Shown: positions 27,103-36,978, counted from the stretch's first letter. The stretch is DNA of 64,000 nt from Paenibacillus ihbetae (GCF_002741055.1 NZ_CP016809.1:620001-684000), one strand, 5' to 3'. The notes: a model not told the origin generated them from the sequence alone. A program made the numbers and translations.

Positions 27103-27822
27103 TTACAGTCTTGACTTCTCGCCATGAGTTAAACGCCGTCCCGTCACGTCAACGACAAGCTCCCCGCCGGCCAGTCCCATCACGCGGGTGCAGTATTTCT
27201 CCGCCAGCTCCAGCGGGATCACCGTAACGACCGTAAGCTTCTCCTCTTCACAGAGAGTCTTTAACGTTTTGAGCACATGCTCGGCCGACCCCGGATCCAG
27301 GCCCGTGACCGGCTCGTCCGCAAGAATCACCTTCGCTCCGTGCACGAGCGCCCGGGCGATCGCGATTCGCTGTCTTTCTCCCCCGCTCAGCTCCCCGGCT
27401 TTCCGGTGGGCCTTGTCCAGCAAACCCAAATGCTCGATCGTATCCATGGCTCCCATATAATCATCCGAACGGACCATTCCGGTTAGCATCCGCCACCATG
27501 GCGTCTGACTCGATTGTCCGATCAGCACGTTTTTAAGTGCGGTGCGGTTGACGTTTAAGGAAGGGTTTTGCTCGAGATACGCCCATTCCCGGCGAATTTT
27601 CCGTTTACCTGCGGGATTCATCATATCTTCGCCATCCATCGTCAATTTGCCGCCGTCCCATTTTTCCTGCATGGACAGGCAGCTCATCATCAAGCTTTTT
27701 CCGCTTCCGCTCGCACCGATGAGTCCGATCATCTCCCCGCGCTCCATCTGAAAGGTAATATCCTTCAGCACCGGCGTGCGGTCAGGACCTATCGTTTTCT
27801 TCAGCCGATCCACTTTAATCAT
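27103..27822 (-). CDS. ABC transporter ATP-binding protein (phosphonate PhnC-like subgroup)
   Basis: A 239-residue ATPase: Walker A GASGSGKSL, Q-loop AYLEQNPSLN, signature [15 protein letters not shown], Walker B VILADEPVTGLDPG. The usual switch His after Walker B is replaced, the text reading VVTVIPLELAEKY where VTHD would be expected. No permease or binding-protein gene is adjacent, so this is an unpartnered ATPase or the remnant of a system. It lies 54 bases before the lipoprotein-RR-HK operon and may be co-transcribed with it. Confidence 0.85.
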   Translation of the reverse strand: MIKVDRLKKTIGPDRTPVLKDITFQMERGEMIGLIGASGSGKSLMMSCLSMQEKWDGGKLTMDGEDMMNPAGKRKIRREWAYLEQNPSLNVNRTALKNVLIGQSSQTPWWRMLTGMVRSDDYMGAMDTIEHLGLLDKAHRKAGELSGGERQRIAIARALVHGAKVILADEPVTGLDPGSAEHVLKTLKTLCEEEKLTVVTVIPLELAEKYCTRVMGLAGGELVVDVTGRRLTHGEKSRL

Positions 27823-27909
27823 GTTATCGTCTCTCCCGTCAAGTGCGTATTCCTACTCTCTAGTTTAGAAGAAAGCGAGGGCAATTGCCATGAGAACAAA
27901 TGTTCGTGT

Positions 27910-29088
27910 TTACAGTTTTGAATCGACAGCAGGTTTAAAAAGCGCACCCGCACATCCAAATAGAATGTACAGTCCTCCAAGCAGGAAGAATATGCCGCCA
28001 TTCCACCCGGTCTCCATTAAAGCGCCGCCTGCATTAGGGCCCGCGATGCTCCCGACATTAAAGTGAAAGGAGGCGACGACGTTCGCTGCCGGAAGGAGCA
28101 GCTTGGGCAAGATGTCGGCGGCGTAAGCAAGCCCCAGTGAGAAAAAGGAACCGACGAGGCCCCCGGCCGCGGTCAGCAATACAAGCGTTGCCCAAAAGTT
28201 CGTTCCCGCGAGCGGAATAAGCGCGAAGCATAACCCCCCGGTGATCCCTGCGATCACCAGCACACGCTTGCGCCCGAACTTGTCACTCCAAATGCCGAGC
28301 GGGAGCTGCAGCAGCAGCCCGCCGATCCCGACAAACGGCAGCAGCATCGAGATTTCGTCCAGCGTAAATCCGCTTCTAAGACCGTACACGGGAAAATTGC
28401 TGTTCATTCCGGCTTCCATATACCCGTAGAGAAATGCCGGCAGCAGAGCGTACCATGCCAGACGGTAGCTCCTCATATATCTTCCGGATGATTGCTGATC
28501 ACCGCCTTCGACTTTTTCAGGCTTGATGTTCGGCAGCTTGATCAGCACGATGATCAGCATGAACAGGAACAGCACCGCAAGGACCACGAAAGGAACAGCC
28601 TCCCCGTATTTAAGGAGGGGGATGCCAAGCGGCCCGATGCTGAAGCCTAACCCGTAAGACATGCCGTAGAAGGAAATGCTCCTTCCCCGGTTCTTAGCCG
28701 TCGACATCATCAGCACCCACAGCTGGGCTGCATAGTGCAGCGCGCTGTCTCCGATTCCGACCAGCAATCTCAGCACAAACCAGAGCGCAACGCTTGGGAA
28801 CAGCGGGAAAGCCAGCAGCGACAGCATCACCAGGACAAGTCCGGATGCGATCAGCTTCTTAAAGCCGATCAAGCCCAGCATCCTCTCCGCGATCAGCGTC
28901 ATCGCGAATGAGCCGACGTAGAGCGCTGCGGCGTTCAAGCCGTTCATCGAGGATGATATCCCCATTCGTTCCAGGAAAATCGCCAGCACGGGCAGCAGCA
29001 GCCCCTGGCTCAGGCCCGCCGCCACTACGACGGCAATCAATATGAAATAATGAGTTCTCCCTTGACGGGGTTGTGCAGCTTCTGTCAC
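27910..29088 (-). CDS. MFS transporter
   Basis: About 392 residues with roughly 12 hydrophobic segments, starting with HYFILIAVVVAAGLSQGLLL. Loop 2-3 carries the motif-A-like AERMLGLIGFKK, and the second half has the SDKFGRKRVL copy typical of drug-efflux MFS. GTG 29088, with GGAGG 11 bases upstream, fits because the likely -10 lies at 29148-29153; the longer frame would start before the transcript. It is divergent from a winged-helix regulator that may control it. Substrate unknown. Confidence 0.87.
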   Translation of the reverse strand: MTEAAQPRQGRTHYFILIAVVVAAGLSQGLLLPVLAIFLERMGISSSMNGLNAAALYVGSFAMTLIAERMLGLIGFKKLIASGLVLVMLSLLAFPLFPSVALWFVLRLLVGIGDSALHYAAQLWVLMMSTAKNRGRSISFYGMSYGLGFSIGPLGIPLLKYGEAVPFVVLAVLFLFMLIIVLIKLPNIKPEKVEGGDQQSSGRYMRSYRLAWYALLPAFLYGYMEAGMNSNFPVYGLRSGFTLDEISMLLPFVGIGGLLLQLPLGIWSDKFGRKRVLVIAGITGGLCFALIPLAGTNFWATLVLLTAAGGLVGSFFSLGLAYAADILPKLLLPAANVVASFHFNVGSIAGPNAGGALMETGWNGGIFFLLGGLYILFGCAGALFKPAVDSKL

Positions 29089-29147
29089 GTAAAACAAGGC
29101 CTCCTCTATGTAGAAAAAAACAATGAATTTAAACAGCCAAATGAACA

Positions 29148-29176
29148 TTATAGTGGACAAGCCCAATCGATACAAG
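29148..29176 (-). promoter_or_regulatory. Candidate promoter of the MFS gene
   Basis: Minus strand: TTGTAT (29176-29171), 17-base spacer, TATAAT (29153-29148). It lies in the divergent gap to the regulator gene. Confidence 0.45.
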
Positions 29177-29218
29177 CCATAATAATAACAATGCCATCAA
29201 TTGGGAGGGTATCTGTAA

Positions 29219-30136
29219 ATGAAATATAAAGTGCGTATCGATGTATCCATGGTATACGAGCTGCTGGGCAGCTTCATGATATATGCAACGAGAAAATGGA
29301 CCGATAACCTGGACATCGGCAAGCGGCTTATCACCGAAATGGACGAGCGCATGCCCGAGGACGCAAGGGTGCGGTTCATCGCGGCCCGGCAGTGGCCGTT
29401 ATCCGACTACGACGTGCTGTATGCGCTGGTCATGCTCCGGGGCGACCATCAGGAGATCCCCGATTTCCTGAACTGGATCCAAAGCTCTTCAATCGAAGCA
29501 TTAGGCGAGCTGCTGCATCCTCATCTTCCGTCTTTGTCCCGGGATGAAATCGCGAGAATCCGCGAAAGCTATATACCTCTGATGAAGCTCTGGCATACGC
29601 ACTACTTCTCGTTCGTCGAGAACGAGCTGCGGCAGCTGCTTGAGGAGGATGCTGAAGAGAAGCAAACGCTGCTGCCGAAAATGGACGACGAGCATCTGAT
29701 CGAATATGCGACAAGCGGCGTCATTCTGGATCAGGTGCCCCAAGAGAACGTCGTCTTGTTCCCCGGCACCCATTTCCGCCCGATCAATACATATTGCTTC
29801 TATGAAAATACGCTGCTGCTTCAGTATCCGATCGATATTCCGGAAGAGGATGAGGACGAGCCGCCTGTCGTCCTGCTGCGCATGACCGAAGCGTTAGCCG
29901 ATCCGGAGCGTCTGCGCCTGCTCCGTTACGTCGCCGATGAGCCGAAGGCCGTGTCGGAGATGGCGGCTGATTTGAACCAGCCTTACGAAGAGCTGATGCA
30001 TCATCTGATGATTCTTCGGGCAGCGGGTCTGCTGCGATCCCATTTGAAGTCCGAGAACAACGAGCGATTCAGCCTGCGTCCGGATGGAGCCTCCGAGCTC
30101 CAGATGTTCCTGGAGGATTATATCCGTTTGTCGTGA
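29219..30136 (+). CDS. ArsR-like winged-helix transcriptional regulator with long N-terminal domain
   Basis: 305 residues. The last 80 read as an ArsR-type winged helix (LADPERLRLLRYVADEPKAVSEMAADLNQPYEELMHHLMILRAAGLL). The first 220 residues are an acidic helical domain of unknown fold, probably for ligand binding or dimerisation. GGGAGGG lies 8 bases before ATG 29219. It is divergent from the MFS gene and followed by a HAD hydrolase gene 59 bases on, probably in the same transcript. No metal-binding Cys cluster is seen, so a metal sensor is unlikely. Confidence 0.82.
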   Translation: MKYKVRIDVSMVYELLGSFMIYATRKWTDNLDIGKRLITEMDERMPEDARVRFIAARQWPLSDYDVLYALVMLRGDHQEIPDFLNWIQSSSIEALGELLHPHLPSLSRDEIARIRESYIPLMKLWHTHYFSFVENELRQLLEEDAEEKQTLLPKMDDEHLIEYATSGVILDQVPQENVVLFPGTHFRPINTYCFYENTLLLQYPIDIPEEDEDEPPVVLLRMTEALADPERLRLLRYVADEPKAVSEMAADLNQPYEELMHHLMILRAAGLLRSHLKSENNERFSLRPDGASELQMFLEDYIRLS

Positions 30137-30195
30137 TTTCCGAGTGGAGTAAAACGACCGACGATAAACTGAACTAAGGCAAGAAGGAGACAACC

Positions 30196-30933
30196 ATGAG
30201 CATAACACCACAGCATATTATCTTCGATATGGATGATACCTTGATCCACTGCAATAAATACTTTGATTTGATCCTCGGGGATTTTTTCGAATGGATGACC
30301 GATTGGTTTGCGCCCTTCGGCTTGACGACCGAGGAGGTCCGGAGCAAGCAGATCGAAATCGATATTGCCGGAACGAAACAGCTCGGCTTCGCCAGTACGA
30401 ACTTCCCGCAATCCCTGATCGCTACCTATCGGCATTACGGCCAGATTCACGGGCGGGCTACGTCACCGGCCGAGGAAGAGCAGCTATTCGCTCTCGGCAT
30501 GAGCGTCTACGATCAGGAGGTTGAACCCTACCCCGGCATGGTGGAGACGCTGGAGCGGCTTCAAGGGGATGGGCATCGGTTGTATTTGTATACCGGCGGG
30601 GAAGCCCGCATTCAGCAGCGGAAAATCGAGCAGATGAAGCTTGCCGACTATTTCGAAGACCGGATCTACATCCGCCGTCATAAAAATATTGAAGCCCTTG
30701 AGGAAATTATCAGGGCCGGAAGCTTTGACCGCTCCCATACCTGGATGATCGGCAATTCCCTACGTACCGATGTCGTTCCAGCGCTTACTGCCGGCATCAA
30801 CAGCATCTATCTTAAGCAGCAGCGGGAATGGGAATACAACCTCGTCGAGCTGAAGGAAGAGCCTCATAACGTGCTGTACACGGTATCCGCGCTGACCGAA
30901 GTCCCGGAGGTTATAAATCATCATCTCATGTAA
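30196..30933 (+). CDS. HAD family hydrolase
   Basis: A 245-residue phosphatase-type protein. Motif I is FDMDDTLIH with nucleophile Asp and acid Asp, motif II is YTGG, a Lys lies near IYIRRHKN, and motif IV is MIGNSLRTD. A helical cap lies between motifs I and II. The likely reaction is hydrolysis of a small phosphate ester. AAGGAG is 7 bases before ATG 30196. It is the last gene of the regulator operon and ends at a strong hairpin. Substrate unknown. Confidence 0.9.
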   Translation: MSITPQHIIFDMDDTLIHCNKYFDLILGDFFEWMTDWFAPFGLTTEEVRSKQIEIDIAGTKQLGFASTNFPQSLIATYRHYGQIHGRATSPAEEEQLFALGMSVYDQEVEPYPGMVETLERLQGDGHRLYLYTGGEARIQQRKIEQMKLADYFEDRIYIRRHKNIEALEEIIRAGSFDRSHTWMIGNSLRTDVVPALTAGINSIYLKQQREWEYNLVELKEEPHNVLYTVSALTEVPEVINHHLM

Positions 30934-30941
30934 ATTCAATC

Positions 30942-30985
30942 GGGGTACCCTGAAGGTTGTTCCTAAACCTTAAGCAGGGTACCCC
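30942..30985. terminator. Long hairpin between converging HAD and topB genes
   Basis: GGGGTACCCTG pairs perfectly with CAGGGTACCCC and inner AAGGTT with AACCTT. Neither side has a proper T run, so termination may need help from Rho or other factors. Confidence 0.55.
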
Positions 30986-31041
30986 TCTATGTTATCATTA
31001 TAAAAAGCTCATTCTATCTTTCAACCAGCTTGTTGTCACTG

Positions 31042-33318
31042 TTAAACCGCCGTTCCCGTCTCGGTTTCGAGGGACAGCTTGCCATTGCCACCCGATGAGA
31101 GTACAATCCGGGCTTTATATGCAGTTCCGTCTTCGCGTTTAAATGCCAGAAGCTTCGTTCTGCCCTGCTCGAGCAGCGATTTCAGCATAGCCTGGGAAAT
31201 CGATTTGCCGGCAAACTCCTTCCAGATCACGAAGGAGCATCCGGATTTGAAGTTTGCGCAGCCATATCCTTTCCGGCCCTCAATAATTTGACCGCCGCAG
31301 CCGGCTCTTGGACATCGGCCAAGAGGCTCACGGATGGACGGAACCGGGTTGTCCGGCGTACTTGGCGACCGCTCCGGACGCTTCCGAGCCCCTGGAGGAT
31401 TCCCGGCCGCCGCCTTGCCGCTTCTGCCCCTGCCTCTTCCCTTCGGCTTGTCCGCATCTCCACCAAACAGGGAAGGCGGTGCCGGCGGCTGCGAGGACAC
31501 TTTATTGATAATGGAAACCGTAAATTTCTGGACATTCTGCATGAACGTTTCTGCAGACGCCTCGCCTTTGGATATTTGATGAAGCCGCCGTTCCCACTGC
31601 CCGGTCATTTCCGGCGAAGCAAGCAGCTCGACGCCGGCGTGGCGGATCAGCTCGACGGCAGTTCTCCCTTTCTGGGTCACCGTGATTTTCTTGCCCTGCA
31701 TCGTAATATATCCGACCTTCTTCAGCCGTTCGATCGTTGCGGCGCGGGTAGCCGGCGTTCCCAGACCGCTGTCCTTCATTGCCTCTCTCAGCTCGTCATC
31801 CTCAATCGACTTGCCGGCACTCTCCATCGCTTTAAGCAAGGTTCCTTCGGTATAGCTCTTCGGCGGCTGCGTGGCCTTCTCCTTCACTTCCGATTTCCGG
31901 CAAAACACCGGACGGTCGGGTGCGATATCAAATGAACGTTCGTTCCATTCCTGGGTCTCGTCCTCCTCCTCGTCTTTGCTCTTGCGGGACGGTCCCTTCG
32001 ACTTCTTCTGCTCCTTATCCTTCTCGATAAGCACCTTCCAGCCTAACGACAGCAGCTCCTTGATCCCGGTCTTAAACGTTTCGCCTTCAGCCTCGGTCAG
32101 CACCGTATGCTGCTTGTACATTGCAGGCGGGTAAAAGTGCGAGAGAAAACGGATGATAATCAAATCGTAAATATTCGCCTCTTCCTTGCTCAGATTGCCG
32201 GGCCGCTTCAGCGTCGGCAGGATTGCATGGTGATCCTCTACCCGCTGCGGGTTACACACCGCCTTATTATGGATATGGACCCGCTTTGGATCCGCTCCTT
32301 CCGCCATTTGCCCGTAAGAGGTCGATTTCAGCATATGGAGCGCCTTGTGCATACCTTCGATATTTTGCTCGTTCACATAGTTGGAGTTGGTACGCGGATA
32401 AGATATCACCTTGTGCCGCTCGTACAGCGCCTGTGCGAGGTCCAGCGTCTTCTTGGCCGAATAGCCATACTTCGCATTGGCTTCCCGCTGAAGCAAAGTC
32501 AGGTCATACAGCTTGAACGGGTATTCCTTCGTTTCCTTAACCTCATATTTGGCGACTGCCCCTTGCTTGCCTTGGACCTTCCCGGCGATCGCGTCCGACT
32601 TCTCCTTCGAGGTTAACCGTTCTCCCTGCCATGTTCCCGTATATTCAAGCTCATCCTGACGAAACACGGCTTTGACCTCATAGAAGGTCTGGGACTCGAA
32701 AGCCTCGATCTCCTTCTGCCGGTCATAGATTAAAGCCAGCACCGGCGTCTGCACCCGTCCGACGGACAATAGCGTCTGATGACGCGTGGTAAAGGCACGG
32801 GATGCGTTCATGCCGATCAGCCAATCCGCCTCGCTGCGGGCTCGCGCCGCTTGCGTCAAATCCTCGAATTCCGCCCCGTCCTTCAGTTCGGCGAAGCCTT
32901 TGGCGATGCTTTCCGGCGTTAAGTCCGATATCCACAGCCGCTTGACAGGCTGTCTTAACTTCAGCTGCTGCTGGATCAATGCAAAGATATACTGTCCTTC
33001 ACGCCCCGCATCGCATGCATTGACGATATGACTGCATCGCTTCGCCACTTCCCCGATGACCTTCAGCTGATCCTTCGTTTTCGGATTCGGTACGATTTTG
33101 AATTGCTCCGGAATGATCGGCAAATCTCTTAAATTCCATCGCTTGTATTTCGGATCATAGGCATCCGGCTCCGCCAGACCTACAAGATGTCCGATCGCCC
33201 AAGTGATAATATACTGCTCGCCCTCCAGATAGGTGCGGTGATTCTTTGCCCGTGGCTCGATCACCGCCGCGATATTCCGTCCCATATCCGGCTTTTCGGC
33301 AATGACCAGTGTTTTCAT
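31042..33318 (-). CDS. topB: DNA topoisomerase III
   Basis: A 758-residue type IA topoisomerase. TOPRIM domain at the N-terminus (KTLVIAEKPDMGRNIA, CDAGREGQYI for the metal-binding acidic residues), the active-site Tyr in SYPRTNSNYV, and a C-terminal zinc-finger-like segment with CPRAGCGG and CANFKSGC. It relaxes and decatenates DNA through single-strand passage. ATG 33318 has GGGAGGAG upstream; a 33-base upstream extension is not supported. A basic Gly/Arg/Lys-rich linker lies before the zinc segment. Confidence 0.94.
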   Translation of the reverse strand: MKTLVIAEKPDMGRNIAAVIEPRAKNHRTYLEGEQYIITWAIGHLVGLAEPDAYDPKYKRWNLRDLPIIPEQFKIVPNPKTKDQLKVIGEVAKRCSHIVNACDAGREGQYIFALIQQQLKLRQPVKRLWISDLTPESIAKGFAELKDGAEFEDLTQAARARSEADWLIGMNASRAFTTRHQTLLSVGRVQTPVLALIYDRQKEIEAFESQTFYEVKAVFRQDELEYTGTWQGERLTSKEKSDAIAGKVQGKQGAVAKYEVKETKEYPFKLYDLTLLQREANAKYGYSAKKTLDLAQALYERHKVISYPRTNSNYVNEQNIEGMHKALHMLKSTSYGQMAEGADPKRVHIHNKAVCNPQRVEDHHAILPTLKRPGNLSKEEANIYDLIIIRFLSHFYPPAMYKQHTVLTEAEGETFKTGIKELLSLGWKVLIEKDKEQKKSKGPSRKSKDEEEDETQEWNERSFDIAPDRPVFCRKSEVKEKATQPPKSYTEGTLLKAMESAGKSIEDDELREAMKDSGLGTPATRAATIERLKKVGYITMQGKKITVTQKGRTAVELIRHAGVELLASPEMTGQWERRLHQISKGEASAETFMQNVQKFTVSIINKVSSQPPAPPSLFGGDADKPKGRGRGRSGKAAAGNPPGARKRPERSPSTPDNPVPSIREPLGRCPRAGCGGQIIEGRKGYGCANFKSGCSFVIWKEFAGKSISQAMLKSLLEQGRTKLLAFKREDGTAYKARIVLSSGGNGKLSLETETGTAV

Positions 33319-33373
33319 CTGACATTCTCCTCCCGGCCGAGTTCGCAGCAATATGTGCTATAGGCCGCTAACT

Positions 33374-33405
33374 CCAAAAAGGACTCCGCGGGTGCGAAGT
33401 CCTTC
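33374..33405 (-). terminator. Terminator of gltD
   Basis: Minus strand: AAGGACT and AGTCCTT pair around a CGC/GCG inner stem, then TTTTTGG. It lies 38 bases past the gltD stop codon and before topB. Confidence 0.75.
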
Positions 33406-33442
33406 TTCTCATACACAAACTATAGCATATTTAACGATGTTT

Positions 33443-34930
33443 TTAAACCAGAACGGTTGCCCCCATCAAATATTTATCCACTTCACGGGCAACCTCGCGG
33501 CCTTCGTTGATGGCCCATACGACCAAGCTTTGACCGCGGCGCATATCGCCGGCAGCAAAGACCTTATCCACATTCGTCGTATACTTGCCGTACGGGGCCT
33601 TTACGTTGGAGCGGCGATCCGTTTCGAGACCGAGCTGCTGCACAAGCGTCTGCTCCGGTCCGTCAAAACCGATGGCAATCAACGCCATTTGAGCAGGAAA
33701 CACTTTTTCGGTCCCCGGAATCGGCTGGTAAATTTTGCGGCCGGTTTCGTCGACGATCCGCTCGATTTGAACGGTATGAAGCTCTTTCAGATTGCCTTCG
33801 TCATCGCCGACAAATTTCGTTGTCATAATGGAAAATTCACGCGGATCGCTTCCGAACAGCGCCTTGGCTTCTTCATGCGCATAATCAAGGGTGTATACAT
33901 TCGGGAACTGCGGCCATGGGTTCTCGATCGGATCCCGTGTAAGCGGCGCCCGCTTATGCGTACCGAATTGGGTCACGCTTCTGCAGCCGTGGCGGAGTGC
34001 TGTGGCTACGCAGTCGGAGCCGGTGTCGCCGCCGCCAATGACGATAACGTCCTTGTCTTTTGCAGAGATATAGTTGCCGTCGGCAAGACCAGAATCCAGA
34101 TAGCTCTTGATGGTTCCGTTGAGGTAGTCCATCGCATAATGGACGCCCTTCAGCTCGCTGCCCTCAATGTTGAATTCGCGCGGCTTCGTCGCCCCTCCGC
34201 ATAATACGACGGCGTCGTAATCCTCAACGAGCTTCTGCGCCGGAATATCCTTGCCGATTTCGGTGTTGACAACAAATTCGATCCCCTCGGCCCGCAGCAA
34301 ATCCACGCGCCGCTGTACGACTTCCTTATCGAGCTTCATCGATGGAATACCGTACGTCAGCAAGCCGCCAATCCGGTCTGCACGCTCGTACACGGTCACG
34401 GTATGCCCTGCCTTGTTGAGCTGGGCAGCAGCCGCAAGACCGGCAGGACCAGAGCCGACGACCGCTACCCGCCGGCCGGTACGCTTCTCCGGCGGCTCAG
34501 GTACGACCCAGCCCTCCTCGAAGCCCTTGTCGATGATCGCCTGCTCGATCGATTTGATCGTAACCGGCTCGCCGATCAGTCCGACCGTACAGGAGCCTTC
34601 GCATGGCGCCGGACATACCCGGCCTGTAAACTCAGGGAAATTATTCGTTTTGTGTAGACGCTCCAAGGCCTCTCTCCACAGTCCGCGATACACCAGGTTG
34701 TTCCATTCGGGGATCAGATTGTGAATCGGACAGCCCGAAGTGCCTCCGATCATGTCAATTCCCGTATGGCAATATGGCGTGCCGCAGTCCATGCAGCGCG
34801 CTCCTTGGGTTTGGAGCTCTTCTTCTTCTAGATGTTTATGAAACTCTTCCCAGTCCTTAACTCGTTCTGCCGGGTCCCGGTCTGCCGGAAGCTGACGCTG
34901 ATATTCCATAAAGCCTGTTGGTGTAGACAT
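33443..34930 (-). CDS. gltD: Glutamate synthase small (beta) subunit
   Basis: A 495-residue FAD-iron-sulfur protein that passes electrons from NADPH to the large GOGAT subunit. Two N-terminal Cys clusters (CMDCGTPYC...CP and CPAPCEGSC), the FAD site [10 protein letters not shown], the NADPH site GGGDTGSD and the final [10 protein letters not shown] are all intact. GGGGGA precedes ATG 34930. The large subunit gltB is not next to it and no other nitrogen gene is near, so it has its own promoter (34986-35013) and terminator. Confidence 0.95.
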   Translation of the reverse strand: MSTPTGFMEYQRQLPADRDPAERVKDWEEFHKHLEEEELQTQGARCMDCGTPYCHTGIDMIGGTSGCPIHNLIPEWNNLVYRGLWREALERLHKTNNFPEFTGRVCPAPCEGSCTVGLIGEPVTIKSIEQAIIDKGFEEGWVVPEPPEKRTGRRVAVVGSGPAGLAAAAQLNKAGHTVTVYERADRIGGLLTYGIPSMKLDKEVVQRRVDLLRAEGIEFVVNTEIGKDIPAQKLVEDYDAVVLCGGATKPREFNIEGSELKGVHYAMDYLNGTIKSYLDSGLADGNYISAKDKDVIVIGGGDTGSDCVATALRHGCRSVTQFGTHKRAPLTRDPIENPWPQFPNVYTLDYAHEEAKALFGSDPREFSIMTTKFVGDDEGNLKELHTVQIERIVDETGRKIYQPIPGTEKVFPAQMALIAIGFDGPEQTLVQQLGLETDRRSNVKAPYGKYTTNVDKVFAAGDMRRGQSLVVWAINEGREVAREVDKYLMGATVLV

Positions 34931-35261
34931 CCTGCTTTTCCCCCATCCGTTCTATCTAATCTAATTTCCATGTACAAAATATCATATCATAATCGCATAC
35001 TAACGAGCGTCAAATCTGCCTAGAAACGGCACTTTTCCTGATTCATCTTTTTTATTATCCTTAATAAAAGTTTGTATCAGTTCCGAAATCCGCGCAGTAT
35101 AAGGCAATTCAAGCAATTTTACCTGTAAACATTAAAAATATAGTAGCATTTCGCTTTTCGCCAATTAAATGGATTATATGCATGATCATTTGTACTATCC
35201 CGCCATAATCGGACAAGGGTAATAGATGGGAGAGAAAGTGGAGCAAAACTACAATGCTCGA
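34931..35261. other. 331-base intergenic region
   Basis: Contains the gltD promoter and, near 35051-35070, an AT-only palindrome (TTTTATT/AATAAAA). I see no clear terminator for the dfrA transcript and no gene. Confidence 0.5.
34986..35013 (-). promoter_or_regulatory. Sigma-A promoter of gltD
   Basis: Minus strand: TTGACG (35013-35008), 16-base spacer, TATGAT (34991-34986). Both hexamers match consensus at 5 of 6. The gene starts about 50 bases downstream. Confidence 0.62.
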
Positions 35262-35753
35262 TTATCGCTTCCGGTCATAGATGACGAAGCGGTACCTGTA
35301 CGGATTCTTCTCATCCGTAATCCCCGGCGTTTCCTCAACAACCTGCCACTGCTCCCAGTCGATCTCCGGGAAAAAAGTATCGCCCTCAAACGCCTCATCG
35401 ATGAATGTACAATATAAACGATCAGCCATTGGCATCATCTGCTCGTAAATCTGGGAGCCCCCGATCACCATCAGCTCCCGCTCCCGGGCATACGGCAATG
35501 CATCCTGCAGATCGTGAATGACGATCCCCTGCTCAGGCGGAAGCGTAAAGCTCTCATCCCGGGTCAGCACGATATTCGTTCGTTTCGGAAGCGGTTTGCT
35601 TCCGAATGATTCCCAGGTTTTCCGTCCCATAACGATCGGCTTGCCAAGGGTCTTCTCTTTGAAAAAGGCAAGGTCCCTCGGCAAATGCCAAGGCATCGTA
35701 CCGTTTCGTCCGATTACCTGATCCTTGCCCATCGCCCAAATCATCGAAATCAT
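35262..35753 (-). CDS. dfrA: Dihydrofolate reductase
   Basis: A 163-residue enzyme that regenerates tetrahydrofolate with NADPH. The motifs IWAMGKDQVIGRNGTMPWHLP, FFKEKTLGKPIVMGRKTWES and VIGGSQIYEQ are those of chromosomal bacterial DHFR, including the catalytic acidic residue after the PWH region. GGGGAAG precedes ATG 35753. It lies 108 bases after thyA on the same strand, the common thyA-dfrA pairing in which DHFR recycles the dihydrofolate made by ThyA. Confidence 0.95.
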   Translation of the reverse strand: MISMIWAMGKDQVIGRNGTMPWHLPRDLAFFKEKTLGKPIVMGRKTWESFGSKPLPKRTNIVLTRDESFTLPPEQGIVIHDLQDALPYARERELMVIGGSQIYEQMMPMADRLYCTFIDEAFEGDTFFPEIDWEQWQVVEETPGITDEKNPYRYRFVIYDRKR

Positions 35754-35861
35754 ATTCGCTTCCCCTTTCTTCGGCAGCCAAATGTATTGGCCCCTCTGAA
35801 GCTTATTGTCATTACTCCGGCCATTTCGGCTGTTCCGGCAAATGAAAACCAGGCTAATCCA

Positions 35862-36656
35862 CTAGACGGCTACCGTCGCTTTTATCGTCGGATGATACCG
35901 GTAGCCTTCGAATTCGAAATCCTCGAATGTATAATCGAAGATGCTCTCCGGCTTGCGTTTGATAATCAGCTTTGGAAGATCGTACGGCTCGCGCTGCAGC
36001 TGGGTTTTTACCTGCTCCAAATGATTCGAATAAATATGAACGTCCCCGCCGGACCAGATAAACTCGCCTGGCTCCAAATCACACTGCTGGGCTACCATAT
36101 GCGTCAGCAGCGCATAGCTTGCGATGTTAAACGGCAGGCCGAGGAAGCTGTCAACCGAGCGCATCGTCAGCATGCAGGAAAGCTTGCCTCCCGCCACGTA
36201 AAATTGAAACACGAAGTGGCACGGCGGCAGCTTCATGTTGTCGATCTCCGCCACGTTCCACGCATTGACGATATGCCGGCGCGAATCCGGATTCGTCTTG
36301 ATCGATTCGATGACATTCGCGATCTGATCGATCCGGCGGCCGTCCGGCGCTTCCCAGGCACGCCATTGCGAGCCGTATACCGGTCCCAAATCGCCGTTCT
36401 CATCGGCCCATTCGTCCCAGATCCGCACGCCGTTCTCTTTTAAATACCGGATATTCGTTTCACCGCTCAGGAACCACAGCAGCTCGTGAATGACCGATTT
36501 TAGATGGATCCGTTTCGTCGTGACGAGCGGAAAGCCCTGGGACAGGTCAAACCTTAGCTGCCTTCCAAAGACGGACAGCGTTCCTGTACCCGTCCGGTCT
36601 TCCTTCTCTACTCCATGCTCCAGGATGTCCTGCAGCAGCTCCAAATATTGCTTCAT
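35862..36656 (-). CDS. thyA: Thymidylate synthase
   Basis: 264 residues, the same length as E. coli ThyA. It converts dUMP to dTMP using methylene-tetrahydrofolate. [37 protein letters not shown], the catalytic Cys in [12 protein letters not shown] and [10 protein letters not shown] are all present. ATG 36656 is preferred, with AGAGGTGAG 7 bases before it; an in-frame ATG 12 bases upstream lies inside that ribosome region. Confidence 0.96.
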   Translation of the reverse strand: MKQYLELLQDILEHGVEKEDRTGTGTLSVFGRQLRFDLSQGFPLVTTKRIHLKSVIHELLWFLSGETNIRYLKENGVRIWDEWADENGDLGPVYGSQWRAWEAPDGRRIDQIANVIESIKTNPDSRRHIVNAWNVAEIDNMKLPPCHFVFQFYVAGGKLSCMLTMRSVDSFLGLPFNIASYALLTHMVAQQCDLEPGEFIWSGGDVHIYSNHLEQVKTQLQREPYDLPKLIIKRKPESIFDYTFEDFEFEGYRYHPTIKATVAV

Positions 36657-36664
36657 CTTCAATC

Positions 36665-36895
36665 TCACCTCTCTGGAATCTCATATGCATAGTCTATCAT
36701 GTTCATGGCAGGTTGGGCAGTTGAAATATCATCCCGCTTCTTTTTCACGATGCCGACGAAGCCATAGGACTGGCCGACTGCCGTAATCCATATAGGTTGA
36801 TCAACAGCGCTCCGCGCCGGATCGCTGCTGAAGAAAGCAAAGTTTACTTGCGATATCCAAGCAGCAGATGCTCCGAAATTTATCCTTCCCGTTAT
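36665..36895 (-). pseudogene. Possible remnant of a gene just upstream of thyA
   Basis: The frame is open for 76 codons and its TGA stop lies inside the thyA ribosome-binding site, as for a coupled upstream gene. Codon use (many GGC, GTC, ATC, TTC) looks coding, and the text contains GQSYGFVGIVKKKRDD. The only standard start is an internal GTG giving 27 residues. It may be a decayed gene, or chance. Confidence 0.25.
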
Positions 36896-36897
36896 CT

Positions 36898-36940
36898 AAA
36901 AAAGGAGGCAGATCGCGCCTTTACAGCGTTCTCTGCCTCC
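36898..36940 (-). terminator. Terminator of the pdhABCD operon
   Basis: Minus strand: GGAGGCAGA pairs with TCTGCCTCC and is followed by six T. It lies 38 bases past the pdhD stop codon. Confidence 0.88.
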
Positions 36941-36978
36941 TTGGCAAATATATGATGACCCGTTAAAATTCGAACGGA

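Larger units (their letters stand above)
36657..36978. other. 322-base intergenic region with an unexplained open frame
   Basis: Contains the pdhD terminator (36898-36940) and a minus-strand frame of about 76 codons without a standard early start (see 36665-36895). No convincing thyA promoter was found, which fits either read-through or a promoter hidden in that frame. Confidence 0.5.

Noticed and set aside
29089..29175. 29-residue hydrophobic N-terminal extension of the MFS protein
   Set aside because: The likely -10 box lies inside the extension and no ribosome site precedes it; GTG 29088 fits better.
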